This document shows positions 8,591 to 16,867 of a stretch of DNA of 64,000 bases, in pieces. The position numbers were made by a program, and so were the translations under genes. The notes below the pieces were generated by a model. The model saw only the letters and a list, made by a program, of their open reading frames with translations. It did not search any database and was not told the DNA's origin. How positions within the stretch are numbered: the first letter of the stretch is position 1; each line of letters begins with the position of its first letter. The stretch comes from Spongiibacter marinus (GTDB lineage: Bacteria; Pseudomonadota; Gammaproteobacteria; Pseudomonadales; Spongiibacteraceae). The stretch is from assembly GCF_016906995.1 (NCBI RefSeq), contig NZ_JAFBBD010000005.1, positions 248,001 to 312,000 on the forward strand, given 5' to 3'.

Positions 8591-9811
8591 ATGTCGGATA
8601 TCAACAAGGTGGTACTGGCCTATTCTGGCGGCCTGGACACCTCGGTCATTGTTAGATGGCTTCAGGAAACCTATGACTGCGAAGTGGTGACTTTTACTGC
8701 TGACATCGGTCAGGGCGAAGAGGTTGAGCCAGCCCGCGCCAAGGCTGAGGCGCTGGGTGTGAAAGAAATCTACATCGATGATCTGCGCGAAGAATACGTG
8801 CGCGACTTTGTGTTTCCGATGTTCCGCGCCAATGCCATTTATGAAGGCGAGTACCTGCTGGGCACCTCCATTGCCCGCCCGCTGATCGCCAAGCGCCTGA
8901 TCGAGATCGCTAATGAAACCGGCGCCGATGCCATTTCGCACGGTGCCACAGGTAAGGGGAATGACCAGGTACGCTTCGAGCTGGGGGCGTACTCACTGAA
9001 GCCGGGTATTCAGGTGATTGCTCCCTGGCGCGAGTGGGATCTGACCTCTCGCGAAACGCTGATGGCCTATTGCGAGACCCACAATATCCCGGTGGATTTC
9101 TCCAGCAAAAAGAAGAAGTCGCCCTATTCTATGGACGCCAACCTGCTGCATATCTCCTACGAAGGCGGCAAGCTGGAAGACCCTTACTGGGAGCCTGAAG
9201 AAGACATGTGGCGCTGGAGCGTTAGCCCAGAGGCGGCGCCCGACAAGCCAACCTATATCGAGATCGGCTACCAAAACGGCGACCCGGTTACGCTGAACGG
9301 CGAAGCACTGAGCCCTGCGACCATGCTTGAGACCTTGAACAAGCTTGGCGGCGCCAACGGTATTGGTCGTCTGGACTTGGTTGAAAACCGCTACGTGGGT
9401 ATGAAGTCGCGCGGCTGTTACGAAACACCGGGTGGCACCATCATGCTCAAGGCCCACCGCGCTATCGAATCAATCACGCTGGACCGCGAAGCGGCCCACC
9501 TGAAAGATGAGCTGATGCCGCGCTACGCCAAGCTGGTTTACAACGGGTACTGGTTTAGCCCCGAGCGCCGGATGCTGCAAACCGCCATTGATGAGTCGCA
9601 GGGCTTTGTGAATGGCACCGTGCGTCTGAAACTCTACAAAGGCAATGTGGTCGTAGTAGGTCGCAAGTCAGACAACTCCTTGTTCGACGAAGCGATTGCC
9701 ACCTTTGAAGATGATGCTGGCGCCTATGATCAAAAAGACGCCGAAGGCTTTATCAAGCTCAATGCACTGCGCTTGCGCATCGCGGCGAACAAAGGCCGCT
9801 CGCAACTGTAA
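8591..9811 (+). CDS. argG: Argininosuccinate synthase
   Basis: A 406-residue argininosuccinate synthase, which joins citrulline and aspartate with ATP in the penultimate step of arginine synthesis. The N-terminal PP-loop ATP motif is [12 protein letters not shown] (residues 10-21). Other family blocks are [15 protein letters not shown] and [15 protein letters not shown]. The ATG at 8591 follows a GGAG site by 6 nt and gives the normal length; an earlier in-frame start at 8531 would add a tail with no homology. It stands alone, not in an arg operon, and is closed by a strong terminator. Confidence 0.98.
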   Translation: MSDINKVVLAYSGGLDTSVIVRWLQETYDCEVVTFTADIGQGEEVEPARAKAEALGVKEIYIDDLREEYVRDFVFPMFRANAIYEGEYLLGTSIARPLIAKRLIEIANETGADAISHGATGKGNDQVRFELGAYSLKPGIQVIAPWREWDLTSRETLMAYCETHNIPVDFSSKKKKSPYSMDANLLHISYEGGKLEDPYWEPEEDMWRWSVSPEAAPDKPTYIEIGYQNGDPVTLNGEALSPATMLETLNKLGGANGIGRLDLVENRYVGMKSRGCYETPGGTIMLKAHRAIESITLDREAAHLKDELMPRYAKLVYNGYWFSPERRMLQTAIDESQGFVNGTVRLKLYKGNVVVVGRKSDNSLFDEAIATFEDDAGAYDQKDAEGFIKLNALRLRIAANKGRSQL

Positions 9812-9830
9812 GGCAGGGCGAGGATGAGTA

Positions 9831-9854
9831 AGGGGGCTGCGCAGGCCCCCTTTT
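9831..9854 (+). terminator. Rho-independent terminator after argG
   Basis: A GGGGGC/GCCCCC stem with a 7-nt loop is followed by TTTT, 20 nt after the argG stop codon. Confidence 0.85.
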
Positions 9855-9934
9855 GCTGTGCGTGGCAGTGACTTAACAACAATAGTAATGAATAAATGGC
9901 GCTGCGGCGCCTTCCTCTGATTTAAGGCGTATTG

Positions 9935-12877
9935 ATGATGGGAACCACCAAGGCTTTTGCAAAAACTCTATCGGTGCTTGCCGCGGCCGCACTCGGCCTG
10001 GCTGCCTGTAGTGGCGACAGTAGCTCCAGCAGCCGCAGCTTGTCCTATGAACTCAATTCGCGACAGTTTTTTGTTGAGGAGTCACTCGGCAGCGTGCAAT
10101 TCCAAGGTGGCGCCAGCTTGGATCTCAGCCTGTCGATCGGCAGTAGCGCATTTCGCTCGACCGATGAGGGGAATAATTTTTTCTACACCTTAAGCGATCG
10201 CGGTCCGACCTTTGACTGTTCGGAGAGCCAGGCAATTATCGGTGTAGCGAATTTGTGTGGCGGAAATGCGGGTACGGTTTTCGCTCTGCCACAGTTTGCG
10301 CCGCAAATTCAAAAGTGGAAACTCAGCGGTGTGGGCACCAAGCTCAGCATTGAAAAGCTTGAGACCATTCGTATTTCCACGCAAAACGGTTCGGATGTAA
10401 ACGGCCTGCCCAATGAGGGCTCAGGCGAAGTGGGTTACGACCCCAATGGCAATGAGCTGGGCACCAGCGCCAATGGCTTCGACCCCGAGGCGCTGGTGCG
10501 CCTGAATAATGGCCGCTTCTGGGTGGCCGATGAATACGGCCCCAGCCTGGTGTTGTTGGAAAGTGACGGCCGCATTGTGCGCCGTGAAGTTCCTCAGGGG
10601 CGTGGCGTCGACTACGTTGCTGCCGGGTACACCGTGAGTGAAGGCTTCCTGCCCGGTATTCTTGCTCGTCGCCAAGTCGACCGCGGGATTTCAGCCTTGG
10701 CCGTGACGCCAGACAACGAATTCTTATACTTTGTGATGGAAGCGCCGCTGGCTAACCCCAGCGTGGCAGCGGTAGCCGATTCGCGCGTGGTGCGTATCGT
10801 TAAACTGGCGTTGAATGACGACGGCAGCATTGCCAGTGTTGATGGTGAATACCTGTATCGCCTGGATACGCCCTCACAGTTTGCGACCAAACACGATGGT
10901 AAAGGCGCGCTGGACAACGGTGAGTTTGTCAGCCAAAGCGAGGTGCGCGTAACCGAAGCGGCCGCCGTGGATGTGGACAGCCTGGTGGTGGTTGAGCAGG
11001 CTCGCGACGTGAGTAAGTACTACCGAATCAACCTCGCTAAGGCGACCAGTATTCTGGGCAGTCAGTGGGACCAGGAGAGTACCTCGCCCAGTCTGGAAGA
11101 GCAGTTCCTGGTTAGCGACGCGCCCTTTGTCGTGAAGCAATTGGGCTTTGACAGTTTGAGCATGCCGCTGCCGGCGGGTATTGATGCGCTCGGCGAAAAT
11201 ATTGAAGGCCTGGCACTGCTCAGCTCGGCGTTTGTTGCCGTGGTGTCGGATAACCGCTATGGCGTGTATGACCAAAGCAGTGCCGGCGCGCGCAGCCGTA
11301 TCAGCATTCTGCCGCTGGGTAGCTTCATTATCAGCAGCACGCCGCCCTATCGCCCAAGCCTGGATTATGCCGAGTCGGCCAGCTATCAACGTGCCGATGC
11401 CCAACCCGATACTGGCGCGGCAGAGATTGTTGCCGTGGATACCACCAATGACCAGCTGTTTGTGGTCAATGCCCAGCTTGGCATTGTCGAAGTGTTAGAT
11501 ATTGAAACGCCACTGCAGCCTACGCTGTTAGGGCAGCTCGATATTGCGGCGGCGGCCACCGATAGCGGTGTGACCCTCGGTGCAATCAATAGCGTGGCTG
11601 TGGGCACACAACACGTTGCCGTTGCTATTGAAAACAGCGACCGTCAGCAAAACGGTATTGCCGCGCTATACAACCTTGAAGACCTTACCCTGGCGGCCAC
11701 GTTCGAGGTGGGTGCCGGGCCGGATATGCTGACCTTTGACCTGCTGGCGCAGCGCTTGCTGGTTGCCAATGAAGGCGAGCCCAATGATGACTACAGCATC
11801 GACCCCGAAGGCAGCGTAACCCTCATCGACCTGACTGACGGTGTTGATGCCGCGGAAGTTACACAGATTGGTTTCAGCGAATTTAATGCGGGCGGTGCGC
11901 GCGCCAGCGAATTGCCCGCCGGTGTGCGGGTGTTCGGGCCGGGTGCCAGCGTCGCCCAGGATTTGGAGCCGGAGTACATAGGCGTAGCGCTGAACAACAG
12001 CAAAGCCTTCGTCAGCTTGCAGGAAAACAACGCCGTAGCGGTGATCGATTTCGACAGCAAATCCGTCAGCGAGATTTTCGCGCTGGGCACCAAAGACTTT
12101 GGTGTGAAGGGCAATGAGCTGGATGTTAACGACGACGGCAGCATTAATTTTGGGCTGTGGCCGGGCGTGGTGGGTATGTACCAGCCGGATGCGATCGCGG
12201 CCTATCAGTTTGCAGGTAAGAATTTCTTTGTTACCGCCAACGAAGGTGATGCCCGCGATTACAGCGGTTTTTCCGAGGAGCTGCGCGCCAGTGACCTCGA
12301 TGGTGTGAGTGGCCCGGATATCGACCCGGCAAACCCCAGTGCCAATGCAGCCGCTGACGACAACCAACTTGGCCGCTTGAAGGTGAGCAGCGAGGCGGGT
12401 AACACCGATGCTGACAACGACATTGAAGAAATCAGTGCCTTCGGTGCTCGGTCCTTTGCGATCTGGGATGAAGAGGGCAACTTAGTCTTCGACTCCGGCG
12501 CGGATTTGCTGCGCGTGACCCACGCTTTGCTGGGCAATAATGCCAACGACCGCGACACCCGCAGCGACGACAAAGGCGCCGAGCCTGAAGGCTTGACGCT
12601 GATCGCCAGCCTGGGGCGTGTCTATGCCTTTATTGGTTTGGAGCGCACCGGCGGCATTGCGGTGTACGACGTGACCTCGCCCTACGGCGTGCAGTTTGTG
12701 CAGTATGTGAACAATCGCAATTTTGCGGCTGACCTGCAAAACGAAACGGGCGATGTGGGTCCAGAAGGGCTGACCGGCTTCCTGAAAGAGGGCGTGGGTT
12801 ACATTGTTGTCGGCAACGAGGTGAGCGGCAATGTACGCATCTTCGAACTCGATGCCGGAAACAGCGTTAGCGATTAA
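9935..12877 (+). CDS. Large lipoprotein: esterase-like phytase domain fused to choice-of-anchor I domain
   Basis: A 980-residue lipoprotein. The signal peptide ends in the lipobox LAAC followed by a Ser-rich linker. Residues of roughly 45-460 look like the 'esterase-like activity of phytase' propeller family (EGLALLSSAFVAVVSDNRYG near its end, GFDPEALVRL and FWVADEYGPSL earlier). From about 480 to the end lies a second propeller resembling the choice-of-anchor I domain, with TANEGDARDY, GPDMLTFD and PEGLTLIASLGRVYAF. Such proteins are cell-surface or periplasmic and often linked to phosphate scavenging, but activity is unproven. The ATG at 9935 lies 7 nt after an AAGG site and is favoured over the TTG at 9932. 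Confidence 0.85.
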   Translation: MMGTTKAFAKTLSVLAAAALGLAACSGDSSSSSRSLSYELNSRQFFVEESLGSVQFQGGASLDLSLSIGSSAFRSTDEGNNFFYTLSDRGPTFDCSESQAIIGVANLCGGNAGTVFALPQFAPQIQKWKLSGVGTKLSIEKLETIRISTQNGSDVNGLPNEGSGEVGYDPNGNELGTSANGFDPEALVRLNNGRFWVADEYGPSLVLLESDGRIVRREVPQGRGVDYVAAGYTVSEGFLPGILARRQVDRGISALAVTPDNEFLYFVMEAPLANPSVAAVADSRVVRIVKLALNDDGSIASVDGEYLYRLDTPSQFATKHDGKGALDNGEFVSQSEVRVTEAAAVDVDSLVVVEQARDVSKYYRINLAKATSILGSQWDQESTSPSLEEQFLVSDAPFVVKQLGFDSLSMPLPAGIDALGENIEGLALLSSAFVAVVSDNRYGVYDQSSAGARSRISILPLGSFIISSTPPYRPSLDYAESASYQRADAQPDTGAAEIVAVDTTNDQLFVVNAQLGIVEVLDIETPLQPTLLGQLDIAAAATDSGVTLGAINSVAVGTQHVAVAIENSDRQQNGIAALYNLEDLTLAATFEVGAGPDMLTFDLLAQRLLVANEGEPNDDYSIDPEGSVTLIDLTDGVDAAEVTQIGFSEFNAGGARASELPAGVRVFGPGASVAQDLEPEYIGVALNNSKAFVSLQENNAVAVIDFDSKSVSEIFALGTKDFGVKGNELDVNDDGSINFGLWPGVVGMYQPDAIAAYQFAGKNFFVTANEGDARDYSGFSEELRASDLDGVSGPDIDPANPSANAAADDNQLGRLKVSSEAGNTDADNDIEEISAFGARSFAIWDEEGNLVFDSGADLLRVTHALLGNNANDRDTRSDDKGAEPEGLTLIASLGRVYAFIGLERTGGIAVYDVTSPYGVQFVQYVNNRNFAADLQNETGDVGPEGLTGFLKEGVGYIVVGNEVSGNVRIFELDAGNSVSD

Positions 12878-12948
12878 TTCTGGGCCCTGCGGGGCCTTGC
12901 ATCTCTGCCCCGGGTGTTGCCCGGGGTTGCTGACTTATATAGCCGCTT

Positions 12949-13488
12949 TTAAGACTTAACCGGCCGCTTCTGTAGTTTTCGCTGCAAGGTGCGCCGGTGC
13001 ATTCCCAGCTGCCGCGCCGTGGCAGAAATATTGCCATCGTTATCCTTCAGAGCCTGTTGAATATGCTCCCAGGTCATGCGCTCCAGCGACGGTGCGTTAC
13101 TGGGGGGAAGGGCTTGCCCCGGCTCAGGCTTTGAGCTCTCCTCCAGCGCGGCGAGAATCGCGGCGGTGCCAGCGGGCTTCTGCAAATAATTATCTGCACC
13201 CAGTTTTATGGCATCCACTGCGGTCGCGATGCTGGAATAGCCGGTCAGCATCAGCATGCGTATGTCGGGGAAGCGGTTGCGCAAATAGGGAATAATGTTC
13301 AGGCCCGACTCCTGGTCAATTTTCAGGTCCACCACCGCATAGTTCGGAACGTACTGCTGACAGCATTCGCGGGCCTCATCGAGATTATTCGCCAGCTTTA
13401 CCTCATAGCCCTTGCGCGTTAGCGAACGTTGCAAGGCGGTGCAAAAGGCGTCGTCATCATCAATGACTAAAAAGCGTTTAGCGGTCAT
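12949..13488 (-). CDS. RegA/PrrA-family redox response regulator
   Basis: A 179-residue response regulator with an N-terminal receiver domain (acidic pocket IDDDDAF, phospho-acceptor Asp54 in AVVDLKID, Lys near LQKPAGT) and a short C-terminal Fis-like HTH, GNISATARQLGMHRRTLQRK. This last stretch is diagnostic of the RegA/PrrA/ActR/RoxR group, as is the small size. RegA homologues are global regulators of respiration and carbon or nitrogen metabolism in response to quinone-pool redox state. The gene follows the kinase gene directly, with 11 nt between kinase stop and this start. The ATG at 13488 restores the normal length; a start at 13578 would overlap the kinase. Confidence 0.93.
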   Translation of the reverse strand: MTAKRFLVIDDDDAFCTALQRSLTRKGYEVKLANNLDEARECCQQYVPNYAVVDLKIDQESGLNIIPYLRNRFPDIRMLMLTGYSSIATAVDAIKLGADNYLQKPAGTAAILAALEESSKPEPGQALPPSNAPSLERMTWEHIQQALKDNDGNISATARQLGMHRRTLQRKLQKRPVKS

Positions 13489-13499
13489 GGCGTATCCCC

Positions 13500-14759
13500 T
13501 CAATAGCTTCGCTGAGTAATCGCGGCCAGCGGCAGGCTTAGCTCCAGGCGACTGCCGCCTTCCGGGCGGCGCTGCCACTGTAGCTGGCCGCCGTAGCGTT
13601 CGGCCGTGGCGTGGCTGAGCAATAGGCCCAGCCCGAGGCCCTTTCCTTTGGTGCTGACATAGGCGCGGTGAATACGCCCCTCCGCGCCGGGCAGGCCCGG
13701 GCCGCGGTCACAAATCGTTATGTATAAATGAATGTCGTCGCGATGAACCGCCAGCGCAACATCGTCGGGGCTGGCGTCGGCGGCATTGTTTAGCAGGTTG
13801 AGAATGCTCTGCGAGACGGTGCCGTCTAAGTTGATGGACAGGCTCTTGCAGTCGTCGGCAATGGACACGGCGACAGCGCAAGCGGGGCGCATAAGCTGCC
13901 AGCGGTCGATAACACCGTCGATATAGCTAACCAGTGCTGTGGCTTCTGCTTGCTGGGTACTCAGGTCGCGAGCGGTGCTCACCAATTTATCGAGAATCTG
14001 TTTGCAGTGGTCGACTTGCTCGCTAAGTGCCTCCACATCGTCGGCATAGTTGTCGTCTATTTCGTCCAGCAAGTCTTCGCTAATTACCTTAATTGTGGCT
14101 AGCGGCGTGCCGAGTTCGTGCGCCGTACCGGCCGCGAGTGTGGCGACGGCGAGCAGTTGTTCGTCTTGTAGCTGGCGTTCACGCACCTGGGCGAGCTCGT
14201 TTTCTTTTTGGCGCAGGCTGGACGCCATGGCGGATACGAAGTAGCTGATAAGCAGGGCGCTGACCACGAAGTTCATCCACATGCCGACCATATGCATATT
14301 GATGGCCGGGGCGTTGTGCATATGCTGGGCGTGGGGCGAAAGGGGCGCCAGCGGGATGAAGTAAAACAGCAGTAGCCCATATGCCAGCAGCGATACGATG
14401 ACCAGGCCCCAGGTGTAGCGCAGCGGCAGTGTTGTGGCTGATATGCACAGGGGCACTAACAGGTAAGAGATAAAGGGGTTGCTACTGCCACCGGAGAGGT
14501 ACAGAACGGCGGTAAAGCCGGCGACATCAATGCACAGCTGAACGAAAAATTCTAAGTCGGTAACGGGCCAGCGCTGATAGCTGCGCCACCAGCAAAAGGC
14601 GGCAAAAATAGCGATGACGCCAAGCAGCAGCTCGAGTGTTACGTAGGGCAGGAGCCAGCCAAGCTGGTATTTGGCGAACTGTAAGGCACCGAATTGCCCG
14701 GCGATAACAACGCTACGAATCGCGCAGAGTCGGCGCATATTGGCGATGTCTGAATTCAC
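13500..14759 (-). CDS. RegB/PrrB-family redox-sensing histidine kinase
   Basis: A 419-residue membrane histidine kinase with about six N-terminal helices (residues 15-180). Three RegB hallmarks are visible: the quinone-binding redox box GGSSNPF at 90-96; the H-box GTAHELGTPLATI with phospho-acceptor His214; and Cys252 (DHCKQIL), in the position of the redox-active Cys of Rhodobacter RegB, about 40 residues after the His. The ATPase domain follows (NLLNNAADASP, DRGPGLPG, GLGLGLLLSHA). Established knowledge: RegB senses ubiquinone redox state and disulphide formation. It forms an operon with the RegA-type regulator. Confidence 0.93.
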   Translation of the reverse strand: MNSDIANMRRLCAIRSVVIAGQFGALQFAKYQLGWLLPYVTLELLLGVIAIFAAFCWWRSYQRWPVTDLEFFVQLCIDVAGFTAVLYLSGGSSNPFISYLLVPLCISATTLPLRYTWGLVIVSLLAYGLLLFYFIPLAPLSPHAQHMHNAPAINMHMVGMWMNFVVSALLISYFVSAMASSLRQKENELAQVRERQLQDEQLLAVATLAAGTAHELGTPLATIKVISEDLLDEIDDNYADDVEALSEQVDHCKQILDKLVSTARDLSTQQAEATALVSYIDGVIDRWQLMRPACAVAVSIADDCKSLSINLDGTVSQSILNLLNNAADASPDDVALAVHRDDIHLYITICDRGPGLPGAEGRIHRAYVSTKGKGLGLGLLLSHATAERYGGQLQWQRRPEGGSRLELSLPLAAITQRSY

Positions 14760-14901
14760 AGGCCGCTCCAGATAAAGAGGCGAGTATAGCGCTTGTCGCC
14801 ATGTAGGCGAATGGCTGCGACATTTTGTCGCAGAGAGGGTGGCGGCGATTTTGCTACCATGTAGCCAACTTTAGGCTTAGTCATAACAACAGGCAATTTC
14901 T

Positions 14902-15945
14902 ATGTCCCGCTCTACTCTTTGCACGGCGCTGCTGTCGGCTGCGGTTTTAAGCTCAACCCCTGTATTTGCGCACGACGACATTGTGCAGGTGGCGTCGATG
15001 GGCGCGGCCGCCCACGGCCCCATTGGGGTAATGGGTGACCACACTCACAAAGCGGGTGAGTGGATGTTCTCCTACCGCTATATGGCAATGGAGATGGAAG
15101 GCAATCTCGACGGTGGTGACTCGCTCTCTGCCCGAGAGATTACCGGCACGATGATGAACCCTGGCCCCTATATGGTTGCGCCGCTAAGCATGGATATGGA
15201 AATGCATATGTTTGGTGCCATGTATGCACCCAGCGATGACGTTACGCTGATGTTTATGCTGCCCTACCTGAGTAACGAAATGGATCACCAAACGCGCATG
15301 GGTGGCCGCTTTACGACAGAGAGCAGTGGTTGGGGCGACGTGAAGGCCTCGGCGTTGGTTACACTTTATGCCTCTGCCGATAATGCCCATCGAGTGCACG
15401 CCAACCTTGGGCTTAGCTTGCCAACTGGTAGCATTGATGAGCGCGATGACACGCCAGCAATGAAAAATGCCAAGTTGCCCTACCGCATGCAACTGGGTAG
15501 TGGCAGCGTCGACCTGCTGCCGGGTGTGACCTACAGCGGTCAGGACGCGTCACTAAGCTGGGGCGCCCAGCTGGCGTTGACCATTCGCAGTGATTACAAC
15601 GACAACGACTACCGTCTTGGCAATCGCGCCCAAGTAAGTGCGTGGTTGGCGCACAGCTTCTCTCCGGCGTTGAGCGCTTCGCTGCGCGTAACTCACAGCG
15701 CCTGGGGAAATATCGACGGAGCGCGAGACGATCTGAATCCGATGATGGTGCCAACGGCGGACCCCGATGCGCAGGGTGGCGAGCGCAGCGAGCTCTCATT
15801 GGGCCTCAATTACCTGTTCCTGAAAGGGGGCGCGAAGGGGCACCGGCTGGCGCTGGAATATGGCGAGCCGGTTTACCAGCACTTGGACGGCCCGCAAATG
15901 GAACTGGACTCGACGCTAACCGCAGGCTGGCAATACGCATTTTAA
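14902..15945 (+). CDS. Outer-membrane beta-barrel protein, 'transporter' family
   Basis: A 347-residue exported protein. The signal peptide ends at FAHDD. The mature start holds the motif GVMGDHTHKAGEWMFSYRYM and a Met/His-rich stretch (MAMEMEGNLDGG, SMDMEMHMFGAMY), then alternating amphipathic strands with a C-terminal aromatic ending (WQYAF). This fits the family annotated as 'transporter' or phenol-degradation MetA-like outer-membrane proteins. The Met/His density suggests metal contact, but that is inference. It heads a plus-strand run with a small PepSY protein and the riboswitch-controlled TonB receptor, so it may be part of the same uptake module. Its promoter region faces regB. Confidence 0.75.
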   Translation: MSRSTLCTALLSAAVLSSTPVFAHDDIVQVASMGAAAHGPIGVMGDHTHKAGEWMFSYRYMAMEMEGNLDGGDSLSAREITGTMMNPGPYMVAPLSMDMEMHMFGAMYAPSDDVTLMFMLPYLSNEMDHQTRMGGRFTTESSGWGDVKASALVTLYASADNAHRVHANLGLSLPTGSIDERDDTPAMKNAKLPYRMQLGSGSVDLLPGVTYSGQDASLSWGAQLALTIRSDYNDNDYRLGNRAQVSAWLAHSFSPALSASLRVTHSAWGNIDGARDDLNPMMVPTADPDAQGGERSELSLGLNYLFLKGGAKGHRLALEYGEPVYQHLDGPQMELDSTLTAGWQYAF

Positions 15946-16031
15946 TGCGCCTGTCATAGAGCTGCGTCAAACTCCGACATCAATGGCATGCTATTCTGGC
16001 ATGCCATTTTTGGTTGTAAGGGAGTGCAGTA

Positions 16032-16571
16032 ATGTCCAGAAAGCTAGTTATCAATATCCACCTGTATTTAGCCGCGTTCTTTGCGCCGATGGTGGTGATC
16101 ATGGCGCTCTCAGGTGGGCTCTACCTGTTGGGTGTAAAGGGCAGTGTCGAAAAAGAGACCGTAGCCGTTGTGCCGGTAAAGATCGATACCCAAAGCCCCG
16201 ACCTGGAGCAGCAGGTGCGCGACTTACTCCAAGAGCAGGGCCTTAACAGCAACTTCCAATATTTGAAGCACCGCGGCGAAAACCTGGATACTCGTCCGAC
16301 CAACCGTCAGTTCTACCAGTTGTTGCAACGCGATGATGGCCTGCATATTGTCGCTGCCAAGCCCGATTTGATTGCCGCTTTAATCGAGCTGCACAAGGGG
16401 CATGGTCCAACGCTGTATAAGCAGTTTGAAATTGCGTTCTCAATGGCACTGGTCGTGATTATGCTCAGTGGTTTGTATTTGGGTTTGGCCTCAAAAGGGC
16501 TGAAAACACGAACCATGCAGCTGAGCTTGTCCGGCACAGCGCTATTTCTGATTCTTGCCTTGCTAGCCTGA
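16032..16571 (+). CDS. PepSY-associated membrane protein (small)
   Basis: A 179-residue inner-membrane protein: one helix near residues 5-35 (IHLYLAAFFAPMVVIMALSG), a periplasmic loop of about 85 residues, a second helix (FEIAFSMALVVIMLSGLYLG) and a third at the C-terminus. The layout and the HLYLAAFF/GLYL signatures match PepSY_TM-like proteins, a group that includes siderophore-reducing membrane proteins. A GGGAG site lies 8 nt before the ATG. It sits between the Met/His-rich outer-membrane protein and the cobalamin riboswitch. Function is unknown; electron transfer across the inner membrane is one possibility. Confidence 0.7.
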   Translation: MSRKLVINIHLYLAAFFAPMVVIMALSGGLYLLGVKGSVEKETVAVVPVKIDTQSPDLEQQVRDLLQEQGLNSNFQYLKHRGENLDTRPTNRQFYQLLQRDDGLHIVAAKPDLIAALIELHKGHGPTLYKQFEIAFSMALVVIMLSGLYLGLASKGLKTRTMQLSLSGTALFLILALLA

Positions 16572-16609
16572 TAAACTTGTGCCGCGGGTGAGCTGTGGTA
16601 TGCTCCCCC

Positions 16610-16752
16610 GCGTTCTGAAGGTGCCTGTCGACACGAGCAATCGGTCTGGCAGGTTAAACGGGAAGTTTGGTAAACCGCCAAGGTGAATCCAACGCTGCCC
16701 CCGCAACGGTGATCATTTCGATGAGAGCCCGATACCGGCCTTTAGACGTTAA
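16610..16752 (+). promoter_or_regulatory. Cobalamin (adenosylcobalamin) riboswitch
   Basis: The conserved order of the B12 riboswitch is present: GGTGCC (16620-16625), a TTAAACGGGAA block (16654-16664), the core GCTGCCCCCGCAACGGT (16694-16710), and the B12-box GAGAGCCCGATACCGGCC (16723-16740). It lies 115 nt before the TonB receptor start. The expression platform is less clear. A T6 run at 16840-16845 and GGAGGG/CCCTCC complementarity could form a terminator, while a local ATGAAGC/GCTTCAT hairpin (16758-16776) could compete. Binding of B12 would be expected to shut off the receptor and the PepSY gene behind it. Confidence 0.93.
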
Positions 16753-16867
16753 CAGCAATGAAGCGGAGGGCTTCATGCGTTGGACTTCCTCTGGCCCTGG
16801 CGGCTCGCTGTCGAATTCCCTCGTCCCCTCCCTCATGCGTTTTTTAACTTACGTTTGAGGTTTCACA

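Noticed and set aside
11666-12367. 233-residue minus-strand ORF
   Set aside because: Antisense to the large lipoprotein; no start context or known motif.
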